DNA from: Actinomadura spongiicola
Lineage (GTDB): Bacteria; Actinomycetota; Actinomycetes; Streptosporangiales; Streptosporangiaceae
NCBI RefSeq assembly: GCF_003432485.1
Contig: NZ_QVNQ01000004.1
Location: 62,001-126,000, forward strand
Length of the DNA: 64,000 nucleotides
Reading direction: 5' to 3'
The notes below the pieces were generated by a model. The model did no database searches, was not told where the DNA came from, and worked only from the letters and a program-made list of their open reading frames with translations. This document shows positions 1 through 7,673 of this stretch, piece after piece. How positions within the stretch are numbered: the stretch's first letter is position 1; every line of letters starts with the position of its first letter. A program made the translations under genes and the position numbers.

Positions 1-681
1 GCGGCCGCTCAGCAGGTCGTGGCCCTCGATGTTGCCCGCGAACTCGATGCCGTGGTTGCCGCCGCCGGACAGCAGCTCATGGGCCCGTTTCGTCGCCTTG
101 TTCCCCTTGCCCGGCTCGGCGCCGATGTTGAGGAGGCCGACCGTGGGACGGTCGAGCCCCAGCAGGATCTGCCCGTACGCGGTGCCGAGCGCCGCGAACT
201 GGACCAGACCCTCGGGCTTGACGTCCGCGGTGGCGCCCGCGTCCAGCAGGATCGTCGGACGCGGTCGGGTCGGCAACGTCACCGCGATCGCGGGCCGCAT
301 CACGCCCTGCTGGCCCTTCAACCGCAGCCGCGACGTCGCCACGACCCCGGCGGTGCTGCCCGCCGACACCAGCGCCGACGCCCGCCCCTGCTTGATCAGA
401 TGGCAGGCGATCGCGATGGACGAGCGGGGCTTGCGCCAGCTGGCCAGCGCGCCCTCGTCCATGTCCAGGGCCTCGTCCGCGTGCACGATCGGGATCTTGC
501 CGACGGCGTCGTAGCGCTCCAACTCCTGGCGGATCCGCGCGGCCTGCCCGACCAGGACGAGCCCGACGCCGTGCTCGCGGGACGCCTCCACCGCGCCCGC
601 GATGATCTCCTCAGGGGCGTGGTCGCCGCCCATCGTGTCGACCGCGATCGGCAGCGGACGGATCGCGCCGGTGCCGGTCAT
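1..681 (-). CDS. plsX: Phosphate acyltransferase PlsX (3' end outside window)
   Basis: PlsX makes acyl-phosphate from acyl-ACP and inorganic phosphate, the first step of the PlsX/PlsY route to phosphatidic acid, at the cytoplasmic face of the membrane. The visible 227 codons carry the family hallmark DTMGGDHAP near the N-terminus, then EALDMDEGALASWRKP and the SAGSTAG segment. Full-length PlsX is about 330 aa, so roughly a third of the C-terminus lies beyond the left edge. The ATG at 681 is chosen because CTGGAG sits 5 nt upstream. A small membrane-protein gene lies upstream on the same strand instead of the usual yceD-rpmF pair. Identity is secure from motifs. Confidence 0.93.
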   Translation of the reverse strand, partial: MTGTGAIRPLPIAVDTMGGDHAPEEIIAGAVEASREHGVGLVLVGQAARIRQELERYDAVGKIPIVHADEALDMDEGALASWRKPRSSIAIACHLIKQGRASALVSAGSTAGVVATSRLRLKGQQGVMRPAIAVTLPTRPRPTILLDAGATADVKPEGLVQFAALGTAYGQILLGLDRPTVGLLNIGAEPGKGNKATKRAHELLSGGGNHGIEFAGNIEGHDLLSGR

Positions 682-792
682 GGCCGCTCCAGAGGGGTGC
701 CGGGGAACAGGGGAGGGAAGGAGGTCGAACGCGGTGCGCCGCGATCACGCAGCTCACCGCATCGTAGGACGTTCCTCCGTCCGCCATGACGA

Positions 793-1212
793 CTACCCGT
801 CCTTCGCCCGGCAATCCGCCCCGAGGCACGGCTTGTTCTCCACGACCGGTCGGCCGTCCACGAGAATCGTGTAGTAGCTCTTGCGCGTCTCCTGCTCGCC
901 GCTGCCGAGGACCTCGACGGTCTTCTTGTCGGAGGTCGTGCCGGTGCAGGACACGCGCATCTTCGTCTTCGTCCAGCCGGGCAGGTCCTCGCACTTCAGC
1001 GGCGACGCCAGGCTCACGCCGTGTTCGCGCAGCTCGGCCGCCGCCGTCACCGGCAGCGCCGCCCGCAGCGCGGACTGCGTCTTGTACTGGAGCTCCTCGC
1101 GGCCGGTCAACAGGAACGCGACCCCGCCGCCCACCAGCACGAGCACGAGCAACCCCGCGGAACCCAGGACCAGGGCCTTTCCGCGCTTCGTGCCGGTGGC
1201 CTTGCGGCTCAT
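793..1212 (-). CDS. Small membrane-anchored protein, DUF4333-like
   Basis: A 139-aa protein with a short basic N-terminus, one hydrophobic segment (about residues 12-35) and an outer domain of about 100 residues. The outer domain contains a Cys in SPLKCEDLPGW, another in VSCTG, and CLGADC near the C-terminus, so disulfides outside the membrane are plausible. Its size and pattern resemble the DUF4333 group of actinobacterial lipoprotein-like proteins, but I cannot confirm the family. ATG 1212 is preferred over GTG 1239 because GGTCGTGGAG lies directly upstream of the ATG, whereas nothing like a ribosome site precedes the GTG. It lies on the same strand as plsX, 111 nt upstream. Function unknown. 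Confidence 0.75.
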   Translation of the reverse strand: MSRKATGTKRGKALVLGSAGLLVLVLVGGGVAFLLTGREELQYKTQSALRAALPVTAAAELREHGVSLASPLKCEDLPGWTKTKMRVSCTGTTSDKKTVEVLGSGEQETRKSYYTILVDGRPVVENKPCLGADCRAKDG

Positions 1213-1239
1213 CTCCACGACCTTGCGACGTATATCCAC

Positions 1240-1623
1240 AACAGAAACGTCACCGTCAGTAGTTGTTTACATGCGACGAGTGACGGCTTTTTCCGTCCCG
1301 TATGCGGATTCTTGCCCGTGCGACGTGCGTCCCGGCCATGGCGGGACGGAGCGAGAGTTCTTCCGGAGTCCGGCTCTGGAGAGTCTCCTGACGCAGCAGC
1401 CCGCGTGCCGTTGTCGTTGTACTGGTGATGTGACGCCAACGATGATGTCCAGGCGATTCGGCGGGATTGCCGTGACCTGCTTTGCGGTCACCGGGTGGCG
1501 GGCATCAATTCGGCATGAACCCGTCTTAACGGGTTGAATGGGGGTGTTCTGAGGAAATCGATCACGGTCCGTGATGACGCACCTCAGGGTGCGCCTCCCG
1601 CTGACAGCAAGGAGAACCAACAC
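1240..1623 (+). promoter_or_regulatory. 384-nt intergenic leader with serial hairpins upstream of the KamA-type gene
   Basis: No convincing gene lies here. Perfect inverted repeats are: 1328-1348 (7-bp stem, 7-nt loop), 1378-1388 (GGAGAGTCTCC), 1472-1491 (GTGACC/GGTCAC, 8-nt loop), 1518-1535 (AACCCGT/ACGGGTT, 4-nt loop), 1561-1575 (ATCACGGTCCGTGAT) and 1578-1593 (CGCACC/GGTGCG, 4-nt loop). The last two lie 49 to 31 nt before the GTG start. They could be operators or folded RNA. I do not recognise a known riboswitch, including the lysine or glycine classes. Confidence 0.5.
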
Positions 1624-2940
1624 GTGACACTGGTGAACGACGCGGCACCCGCGGTGCGATCCACCGGTCGCAAGTTCCGCGCCTTCACGGCGAAGCACCT
1701 GGACGAGCTCACCGCTCGCGCGGGGCTGTCGCCCGCGCAGCGGCTCGCCACCCGGGCGGTGGCGACGGTTCTGCCGTTCCGGACGAACGCCTACGTCGTC
1801 GACGAGCTCATCGACTGGTCGGTCGCGCCCGACGATCCGATGTACCGGCTGGTCTTCCCGCAGGAGGACATGCTTCCGGCCGAGGACGTCGCGCACCTGT
1901 CCGACCTCCTGCGCCGCGAGGCCCCCAAGGCGGAGATCGAGGCCGCCGCGCACGCCGTACGGATGAAGCTGAACCCGCATCCCGCCGGTCAGATGGAGCT
2001 GAACGTCCCGAGCTTCGGCGACGGCAAGATCCCGGGAATGCAGCACAAGTACGACGAGACCGTTCTCTACTTCCCCAAACAGGGGCAGACCTGTCACGCG
2101 TACTGTACGTACTGCTTCCGCTGGGCCCAGTTCGTCGGCGAGGCCGACCTCAAGATGGCCGGGGACGACGTCACCGCCCTGCGGGACTACCTCGTCACGC
2201 ACCCCGAGGTCACCAGTGTGCTGTTCACCGGTGGCGACGCCATGATCATGGGCGAGCCGGTGCTGCGCCGCTACATCGAGCCGCTGCTCGACCTCGAACA
2301 GCTCGAATCCATCCGGATCGGGACGAAGTCACTCGCGTACTGGCCGCAGAAGTTCGTCACCGACCCGGACGCCGACGACATGCTGCGCCTGTTCGAGCAG
2401 GTCGTCGAGTCGGGCAAGAACCTGGCGTTCATGGCCCACTTCACGCACCCGCGCGAGCTCGAACCGCTCATGGTCACCGAGGCGTGCCGCCGGATCCGCG
2501 ACACCGGCGCGGTGATCCGCACCCAGTCCCCGGTCATTCGGACGATCAACGACGACGCCGTGACCTGGGAGACCATGTGGCGCGTCCAGACCCGGATGGG
2601 CCTGGTGCCGTACTACCTGTTCGTCGAGCGCGACACCGGACCGCAGGACTACTTCGCCGTGCCGCTCGTCCGCGCGTACGAGATCTTCCGGGACGCCTAC
2701 CGCAACGTCTCCGGGCTGTCGCGCACCGTCCGGGGGCCGTCCATGTCCGCCACCCCGGGGAAGGTCTGCGTCGACGGCGTCGTGGACCTGCACGGCGAGA
2801 AGGCCTTCGCCCTTCACTTCATCCAGTGCCGTGACTCCGACCTGGTCGGCAAGCCGTTCTTCGCGAAGTTCGACCCGGACGCGGTCTGGCTGGACGATCT
2901 CGAACCGGCCTTCGCCGATCGATTCCCCTGGCAGAAGTAG
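1624..2940 (+). CDS. KamA-type (lysine 2,3-aminomutase family) radical SAM protein
   Basis: A 438-aa radical SAM protein of the lysine 2,3-aminomutase family, whose characterised members move an amino group from C2 to C3 of lysine using a 4Fe-4S cluster, SAM and PLP. The cluster motif CxxxCxxC is C157, C161, C164 (CHAYCTYC). The family's PLP-lysine region, usually PGGGGK, is reduced here to SATPGKV near residue 380, so the substrate may not be lysine. GTG 1624 is chosen because AAGGAG lies 8 nt upstream; the reading frame stays open to 1534 but that extension has no ribosome site. The gene is alone, with a structured leader and a strong terminator. Family sure, substrate unknown. Confidence 0.85.
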   Translation: MTLVNDAAPAVRSTGRKFRAFTAKHLDELTARAGLSPAQRLATRAVATVLPFRTNAYVVDELIDWSVAPDDPMYRLVFPQEDMLPAEDVAHLSDLLRREAPKAEIEAAAHAVRMKLNPHPAGQMELNVPSFGDGKIPGMQHKYDETVLYFPKQGQTCHAYCTYCFRWAQFVGEADLKMAGDDVTALRDYLVTHPEVTSVLFTGGDAMIMGEPVLRRYIEPLLDLEQLESIRIGTKSLAYWPQKFVTDPDADDMLRLFEQVVESGKNLAFMAHFTHPRELEPLMVTEACRRIRDTGAVIRTQSPVIRTINDDAVTWETMWRVQTRMGLVPYYLFVERDTGPQDYFAVPLVRAYEIFRDAYRNVSGLSRTVRGPSMSATPGKVCVDGVVDLHGEKAFALHFIQCRDSDLVGKPFFAKFDPDAVWLDDLEPAFADRFPWQK

Positions 2941-2951
2941 CACTCGCCGTC

Positions 2952-2984
2952 GGCGTGTCCGCCGCCCCCACGAGCGGACACGCC
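2952..2984. terminator. Bidirectional terminator hairpin
   Basis: A perfect 11-bp stem (GGCGTGTCCGC / GCGGACACGCC) with an 11-nt loop sits between the convergent KamA-type gene (stop at 2940) and the AraC gene (stop at 3016). There is no T tract, which is common for actinobacterial terminators. Confidence 0.72.
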
Positions 2985-3015
2985 CCACGGGACGCGCCGC
3001 GATCGAAACGGCCCG

Positions 3016-3804
3016 CTACCGGTGGCCGGGCGTGTGACCGTACTCCTTCCGGAACGCGTGGATGAACGCGGACGGACTCGCGTACCCGACCTCGTGGGCG
3101 ACCGTGCCCACCGGGTGAAAGTCCAGCAGCACCCGGGCGGCGCGCAGCCGCAGCAGGGTCCGCCACCGCGTGTAGGGCATGCCGAATTCTCGGACGAAGT
3201 CACGCTGCAACGTCTTGACGCTGACGCGGAGCCGGACGGCCCACTCGTCGAGCCGCGTCGGATCGGCGGGGTCATGGGAGAGGCTGCGTGCCACGGCCAG
3301 CGCGAACCCTGTGCCGCCGCCGGTCCCCGCGGCGTGCGGCCCCGAACCGTCCGGCGCGCCGATCCCCGCCAGGATGCGTCGGCGGGCGGTGAGCGCGGTC
3401 GCCTCGTCGCAGCCGCGCCGGGCGATCAGCGTGATGAGCCGCGCGGCCTCGTCGTCGACCGGCACCGGCCCGGCGCGGAGGCCGTCCAGCGCGGGCGGCT
3501 GCTCCCGCAGGCAGATCCGGTAGACGGTCTGCCGGTCGCCCGCGCGCACCTCGTGGCTCACCGCGCGCCGAGCCCAGAACCCCTCCCCGGCGCCGACGAA
3601 CCGGACGGACGGCCCGTGCAGTGTCGCGAGCGGCCCGTCCGGGGACCAGTACAACTGATGCAGGAAGTCCTGGCGGCTCTCACCGAACGCGAGCGCGACC
3701 GCCGACCGGTACCGGAGCACGAGGATCCCCCCGGGATCGCCGAGGCCGTAACCGAACTCCTCGCAGATCTCCGGATCGTCCACCGGATGGCGCGTCATCG
3801 ACAC
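3016..3804 (-). CDS. AraC-family transcriptional regulator
   Basis: A 262-aa regulator with a divergent N-terminal sensing region and a C-terminal AraC double helix-turn-helix (about residues 165-258). The recognisable part runs from RLRVSVKTLQRDFVREFG to VAHEVGYASPSAFIHAFRKEYG. It is transcribed away from the siderophore operon, across an IdeR-type box, so it is probably a local activator or repressor of iron uptake. GTG 3804 is chosen because GGGAGGA lies 6 nt upstream. Longer starts (TTG 3831, GTG 3828) abut or overlap the iron box and lack a ribosome site. The ligand could be the siderophore itself, as in Bacillus Btr or Pseudomonas PchR, but that is inference. Confidence 0.88.
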   Translation of the reverse strand: MSMTRHPVDDPEICEEFGYGLGDPGGILVLRYRSAVALAFGESRQDFLHQLYWSPDGPLATLHGPSVRFVGAGEGFWARRAVSHEVRAGDRQTVYRICLREQPPALDGLRAGPVPVDDEAARLITLIARRGCDEATALTARRRILAGIGAPDGSGPHAAGTGGGTGFALAVARSLSHDPADPTRLDEWAVRLRVSVKTLQRDFVREFGMPYTRWRTLLRLRAARVLLDFHPVGTVAHEVGYASPSAFIHAFRKEYGHTPGHR

Positions 3805-3833
3805 AGGGTGTCCTCCCAGCGATATCACCAAGG

Positions 3834-3852
3834 TTAAGTAAGGCTTACCTTA
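3834..3852. promoter_or_regulatory. IdeR/DtxR-type iron box
   Basis: TTAAGTAAGGCTTACCTTA matches the mycobacterial/corynebacterial iron-box consensus TTAGGTTAGGCTAACCTAA at 15 of 19 positions and is a near-palindrome. It ends 6 nt before the start of the binding-protein gene and lies 30 nt from the chosen AraC start, so it can block both promoters. Repression by an iron-loaded IdeR/DmdR protein is expected. Confidence 0.82.
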
Positions 3853-3858
3853 GTAGCC

Positions 3859-4866
3859 ATGCCTTTTGCCATGACCAGCGCCACCACCAGGGGACTCGCC
3901 GCCGTGTGCGCCGCCGCGCTCGTGCTGGCGTCCGCCTGTGGTTCCGGGAACTCCTCGACGGAGTCCGGCTCCGGCGGAACGCGGGTCTTCGCCGCCGACA
4001 ACGGAAAGATCAAGATTCCGGCCGAGCCGAAGCGGGTCGTCGCGACCGGCTACGCGGTGCCGGTGCTCATCGAGCTCGGCGCCCCGCTGGTCGGGATCTC
4101 CACCTGGAAGCGCGGTATCCCGATGATGAGCGCCGAGGACCGCGCCACCTACGAGAAACTGGACAAGGTGGCCGGTGAGTCGGCCGCCGAGACCAACTAC
4201 GAGGCCGTCGCCAAGGCCGACCCCGACCTCATCGTCATCGGGGTGCCGAAGCCCGTCCTCGGCGACCTCAACATGAAGCGCCTGGAGTCCGTCGCGCCCG
4301 TCGTCGTCCTCGGACCCGCGTCACCGTCCGACTGGCGTGACCTCTCCCGCCGCCAGGCCGAGGCCGTGGGAAGCGTCGAGGGTTACGGCAAGGCCAAGGC
4401 CGAGTACGAGCGGAAGGCCGCGACGATCGCGGCCAAGTACAAGGGCGCCCTGGCGGGCCTGAAGTTCGGGCACGTCGGCGGCTATGGCAAGGTGGCGTCC
4501 GGAACGTTCATGCGCGAGTACGCCCGATCGTGGGGCACGAACGTCGCCGGGGACATCGGCGTCCCCTACTACGGCGAGGTCAAGGAGAAGCGCGGCGGCG
4601 GGACCAACGTCTCCGAGTACCCGTCGATCGAGAAGCTCTCCGAGAGCCTGGGGGAGGCCGACGTCATCACCTACACCCTCGAACCGGACGGCACGGTCGG
4701 CCCGGCCGTGAAGTACGTCCTCGACTCCGACCTGTGGAAGCGCCTGCCCGCGGTGAAGGCGGGCCGCGCCTACGGGATCCGGTACACGCAGGCGGCGACC
4801 TACCCGTCCGCGCTGAAGACGCTCGACGCCCTCGACCAGGCCCTCGCGCCGCTCCTGAAGTCATGA
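3859..4866 (+). CDS. Siderophore ABC transporter substrate-binding lipoprotein
   Basis: A 335-aa FecB/FepB-type periplasmic-binding-fold lipoprotein that captures ferric siderophore outside the membrane and hands it to the FecCD permeases. The signal peptide ends in LASACGSG, an acceptable though not ideal lipobox because Ala rather than Leu is at -3. After it come the typical PKRVVATGY and DPDLIVIG segments of the family. The first ATG (3859) is only 7 nt from the iron box and has no ribosome site, so the message may be nearly leaderless; ATG 3871 is an alternative. First gene of a five-gene operon; its TGA overlaps the next ATG. The siderophore class cannot be read from sequence. Confidence 0.93.
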   Translation: MPFAMTSATTRGLAAVCAAALVLASACGSGNSSTESGSGGTRVFAADNGKIKIPAEPKRVVATGYAVPVLIELGAPLVGISTWKRGIPMMSAEDRATYEKLDKVAGESAAETNYEAVAKADPDLIVIGVPKPVLGDLNMKRLESVAPVVVLGPASPSDWRDLSRRQAEAVGSVEGYGKAKAEYERKAATIAAKYKGALAGLKFGHVGGYGKVASGTFMREYARSWGTNVAGDIGVPYYGEVKEKRGGGTNVSEYPSIEKLSESLGEADVITYTLEPDGTVGPAVKYVLDSDLWKRLPAVKAGRAYGIRYTQAATYPSALKTLDALDQALAPLLKS

Positions 4867-5678
4867 AGATGGACCGCAGCGACCCGCGCGGGCGGGTCGC
4901 CGAACACCATCGTTCCGGGACGGGCGTCGCGCGCATCGGCTACCCGATCGAGGTCCGGACGGCCACCGTCGCCCGCCGGGAGCGGCTGACCCCGAACCTG
5001 CTGCGGCTCACGCTCGGCGGCCCCGGCCTCGCCGGATTCCACAGCTACCAGTGCGACGACCACATCAAGATCGTGTTCCCGGACGCGGATGGAACGCTTC
5101 GTGCCCCCGTTCCGGGCGACGACCTGGAACTCGACTGGCCGCACCCGCTGCCGCCGACGCGCAAGTACACGGTCCGGCGCTACGACGAGAAGGCCCTCGA
5201 ACTCGACCTCGACTTCGTCCTGCATCCCGGTGGGCTGGCCTCCACCTGGGCGGACGGCGTCCCGGTCGGCGCGGAGGTCACGATCGCCGGGCCGCCCGGC
5301 GCCAAGGCGTTCCCGCACAACCACGACCACTACGTGTTCGCGGTCGACGCCACCGCGCTGCCCGCGTTCGCGCGATGGCTGGAGGAGGCCCCGCCCGGCG
5401 TCCGCGCCCACGCGGTGATCGAGACCGACGACGCGGCCGACCACGCCTACCCGCTCGCCGTCCGCGACGGGGTCGAGGTCGTGTGGCTCACGCGGCGCGA
5501 CGGCCGCTCCGCGCTCGCCGACACGGTCCGCGCGCTGCCGCGTCCTGACGGCCGGACGTTCCTGTTCGCCGCGGGCGAGGCCGACGCGATCAAACCGCTG
5601 CGCGCCTGGAGCAGGGGCCGCGCCGACGCGTTGTTCACCGGCTACTGGAAACGCGGAGTGGCCGGGCTTGAGGATTGA
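4863..5678 (+). CDS. Siderophore-interacting protein (FAD-binding ferric reductase family)
   Basis: A 271-aa cytoplasmic flavoprotein of the SIP/ViuB family that reduces ferric siderophore after import to release iron. Visible family features are the FAD-binding RKYTVRRYD segment (near residue 100), the N-terminal beta-barrel with DDHIKIVFPD, and the C-terminal NAD(P)H domain ending in WKRG. The start is ATG 4863, which overlaps the upstream TGA as ATGA; a second in-frame ATG at 4869 is possible. It is the second gene of the iron operon and the only visible iron-release enzyme here, so it probably acts on whatever siderophore the transporter imports. Confidence 0.92.
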   Translation: MKMDRSDPRGRVAEHHRSGTGVARIGYPIEVRTATVARRERLTPNLLRLTLGGPGLAGFHSYQCDDHIKIVFPDADGTLRAPVPGDDLELDWPHPLPPTRKYTVRRYDEKALELDLDFVLHPGGLASTWADGVPVGAEVTIAGPPGAKAFPHNHDHYVFAVDATALPAFARWLEEAPPGVRAHAVIETDDAADHAYPLAVRDGVEVVWLTRRDGRSALADTVRALPRPDGRTFLFAAGEADAIKPLRAWSRGRADALFTGYWKRGVAGLED

Positions 5679-6657
5679 CCTGACCCGGCGGGTCGCGTTC
5701 CTCGCGGTGACCGTGCTGGCGCTGGCGGTGCTCGCGGTCGCGAGCGTGTCCGTCGGCGCCCAGGCCGTCCCGCCGGAGGAGATCTGGCGGGTGTTCGCCG
5801 GGGGCGCCGGGGCGGAGGCGGAGTCGATCGTCCGCGACATCCGGGGGCCGCGGACGGTCCTCGCCTGCTGCGCCGGCGCGGCCCTGGCGACGGCCGGGAC
5901 CCTGATCCAGACCATGACCCGCAACCCGCTCGCCGAGCCGGGCGTCCTCGGCGTCACCGCGGGCGCCGCCTTCGCGATCACCCTCGGCACGGTGCTCGGG
6001 GTGACCGGGTCGCAGCCGTCCCGGATGGCGCTCGCGGTTGGCGGGGCCGCGCTCGCCTCCGTCGCGGTGTACACGGTCGGCCGGACGTTCCCGCTGCGGC
6101 TCGTGCTGGCGGGCTTCGCGCTCACCGCCGTCCTGGCCGGGCTGACGCTCGCGCTGCGCCTGCTGTTCCCCGACGCGCTCGACGAGTACCGGTACTGGCA
6201 CGTCGGGTCGCTGGCGGGCCGCGAGCAGACGCCGCTGGCGCTGCCGCTCGCGGTGATCGTCGTCGCGCTGGCCGGGGCCGTGCTCGTGACGCGGCCGCTC
6301 GGCGGGCTGATGCTCGGCGACAGCGTCGCGCACGCGCTCGGCGCCCGCGTCCGGCGCGTCCGGATCGCCGTGCTCGTGTTGATCACGCTGCTGACCGGCG
6401 CGGCCACCGCCGTGGCGGGGCCGATCATCTTCGTGGGGCTGCTCGTCCCGCATCTGGCGCGGCGGCCCGCGGCCGGGTCGGTCGCGTGGCTGATGGCGTA
6501 CACGATGGTGCTCGGGGCGGTGCTGCTCGTCGCCGCCGACATCGGCTCCCGCGTCCTGCTCCCCACCGGCGAACTGCCCGTCGCCGTCGTCACCGCGTTC
6601 CTCGGCGGACCGGCGCTCATCTGGATCGTCCGGCGGCACGGGGCGGTGGCCCTGTGA
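5668..6657 (+). CDS. FecCD-family siderophore ABC permease (first subunit)
   Basis: A 329-aa integral membrane permease with the many hydrophobic segments of the BtuC/FhuB/FecCD family. The conserved TRNPLAEPGVLG motif and the ATPase-contact segment GPIIFVGLLVPHLAR are both present. Translation probably begins at TTG 5668, inside the end of the preceding gene (11-nt overlap), with GGAG 9 nt upstream; no later ATG or GTG would keep the first membrane segment. It forms the transmembrane channel together with the following gene. Confidence 0.93.
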   Translation: MRIDLTRRVAFLAVTVLALAVLAVASVSVGAQAVPPEEIWRVFAGGAGAEAESIVRDIRGPRTVLACCAGAALATAGTLIQTMTRNPLAEPGVLGVTAGAAFAITLGTVLGVTGSQPSRMALAVGGAALASVAVYTVGRTFPLRLVLAGFALTAVLAGLTLALRLLFPDALDEYRYWHVGSLAGREQTPLALPLAVIVVALAGAVLVTRPLGGLMLGDSVAHALGARVRRVRIAVLVLITLLTGAATAVAGPIIFVGLLVPHLARRPAAGSVAWLMAYTMVLGAVLLVAADIGSRVLLPTGELPVAVVTAFLGGPALIWIVRRHGAVAL

Positions 6658-7673
6658 GCGCGCTGGTCGTCCGTGCGGGCCCGGTGTCGGCGCTGGTGGA
6701 GCGGCGGGCGCTGGTCGCCTCCTGCGTCCTCGTCGCCGCCATCGCGGGGCTCGCGCTGGCCGCGCTGTGCCGGGGCGACTCCTGGGACGCGCCGGGCGAC
6801 GTCCTGCAAGGGCTGCTCGGCCGCGGCGACTCGGCGGTCATCGTCCGGGAGTGGCGGCTGCCGCGCGTCACCGCCGCGATCGTGTTCGGCGCCGCGCTCG
6901 GCGCGGCGGGCTCGGTGTTCCAGAACCTCACCCGCAACGCGCTCGGCAGCCCCGACGTCATCGGCCTCGACGCGGGCTCCTACACCGGCGTCCTCATCGC
7001 GATCACCCTGTTCGGCGGGACCGCGGCGGGCCTGGCCACCGGCGCGCTGGCGGGCGGGCTCGCCACCGCCGCCGCCGTCTGCGCGCTGGCGCTGCGGTCC
7101 GGGGTCAGCGGGCTGCGGCTCGTCGTCGTCGGGATCGCCGTGAACGCCATGCTGACCGCGACGAACTCCTGGATCGTGCTGCGCGCCGACCTGGACGTCG
7201 CCATCGCCGCGACCGGCTGGCAGGCGGGCACCCTCAACGGCGTCGAATGGGCGGGCCTGCGGTTCCCGCTCATCGTCATCGGCGCGCTCGCGGTGCTGCT
7301 GGCCGCGCTGTCCCAGGGCATGCGGCAGGCGGCGCTCGGCGACGACGTCGCCGCCGCGTCCGGGCTCGGCCTCGGCCGGTTCCGGCTTCTCGCGGTGCTG
7401 GCCGGGGTGGGGCTGACCGCGGGCGTCACCGCCGCCGCCGGGCCGATCGTGTTCGTCGGGCTCGTCGCCCCGCAGATCGGCCGCCGGATCGCGGGCGCCG
7501 CCGGGGTGCCGCCGCTGCCCGCCGCGCTGACCGGCGCGGCGCTGCTGCTCGCCGCCGACCTCATCGCCCAGACCGTCCTGTCGCCCGTCCAGCTCCCGGT
7601 CGGCGCCGTGACGACGGTGCTCGGCGGAGGTTACCTCTGCCTGCTGCTCTTCAAGGAGGTCGAACGGGGATGA
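6654..7673 (+). CDS. FecCD-family siderophore ABC permease (second subunit)
   Basis: A 339-aa second permease of the same family, pairing with the product of the preceding gene. The motif at the first conserved loop is TRNALGSPDVIGLDAG, the usual variant in the second subunit, and GPIVFVGLVAPQIGRR is the ATPase-contact segment. GTG 6654 overlaps the upstream TGA as GTGA, a translational-coupling arrangement used repeatedly in this window. The open frame upstream of this start is out of frame with the first permease and is not coding. Confidence 0.93.
   Translation: MSALVVRAGPVSALVERRALVASCVLVAAIAGLALAALCRGDSWDAPGDVLQGLLGRGDSAVIVREWRLPRVTAAIVFGAALGAAGSVFQNLTRNALGSPDVIGLDAGSYTGVLIAITLFGGTAAGLATGALAGGLATAAAVCALALRSGVSGLRLVVVGIAVNAMLTATNSWIVLRADLDVAIAATGWQAGTLNGVEWAGLRFPLIVIGALAVLLAALSQGMRQAALGDDVAAASGLGLGRFRLLAVLAGVGLTAGVTAAAGPIVFVGLVAPQIGRRIAGAAGVPPLPAALTGAALLLAADLIAQTVLSPVQLPVGAVTTVLGGGYLCLLLFKEVERG

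Noticed and set aside
19-789. Long open frames on the plus strand opposite plsX
   Set aside because: They are antisense to a protein with clear PlsX motifs, and their Arg/Pro-rich translations have no domain.
1378-1491. Glycine or lysine riboswitch upstream of the KamA-type gene
   Set aside because: GGAGAG resembles a glycine-switch opening, but the rest of the conserved core is missing and the lysine-switch core is not visible.
4800-6809. Very long minus-strand frame across the iron uptake genes
   Set aside because: High GC makes long antisense frames common; the plus strand carries SIP and FecCD motifs with coupled starts.
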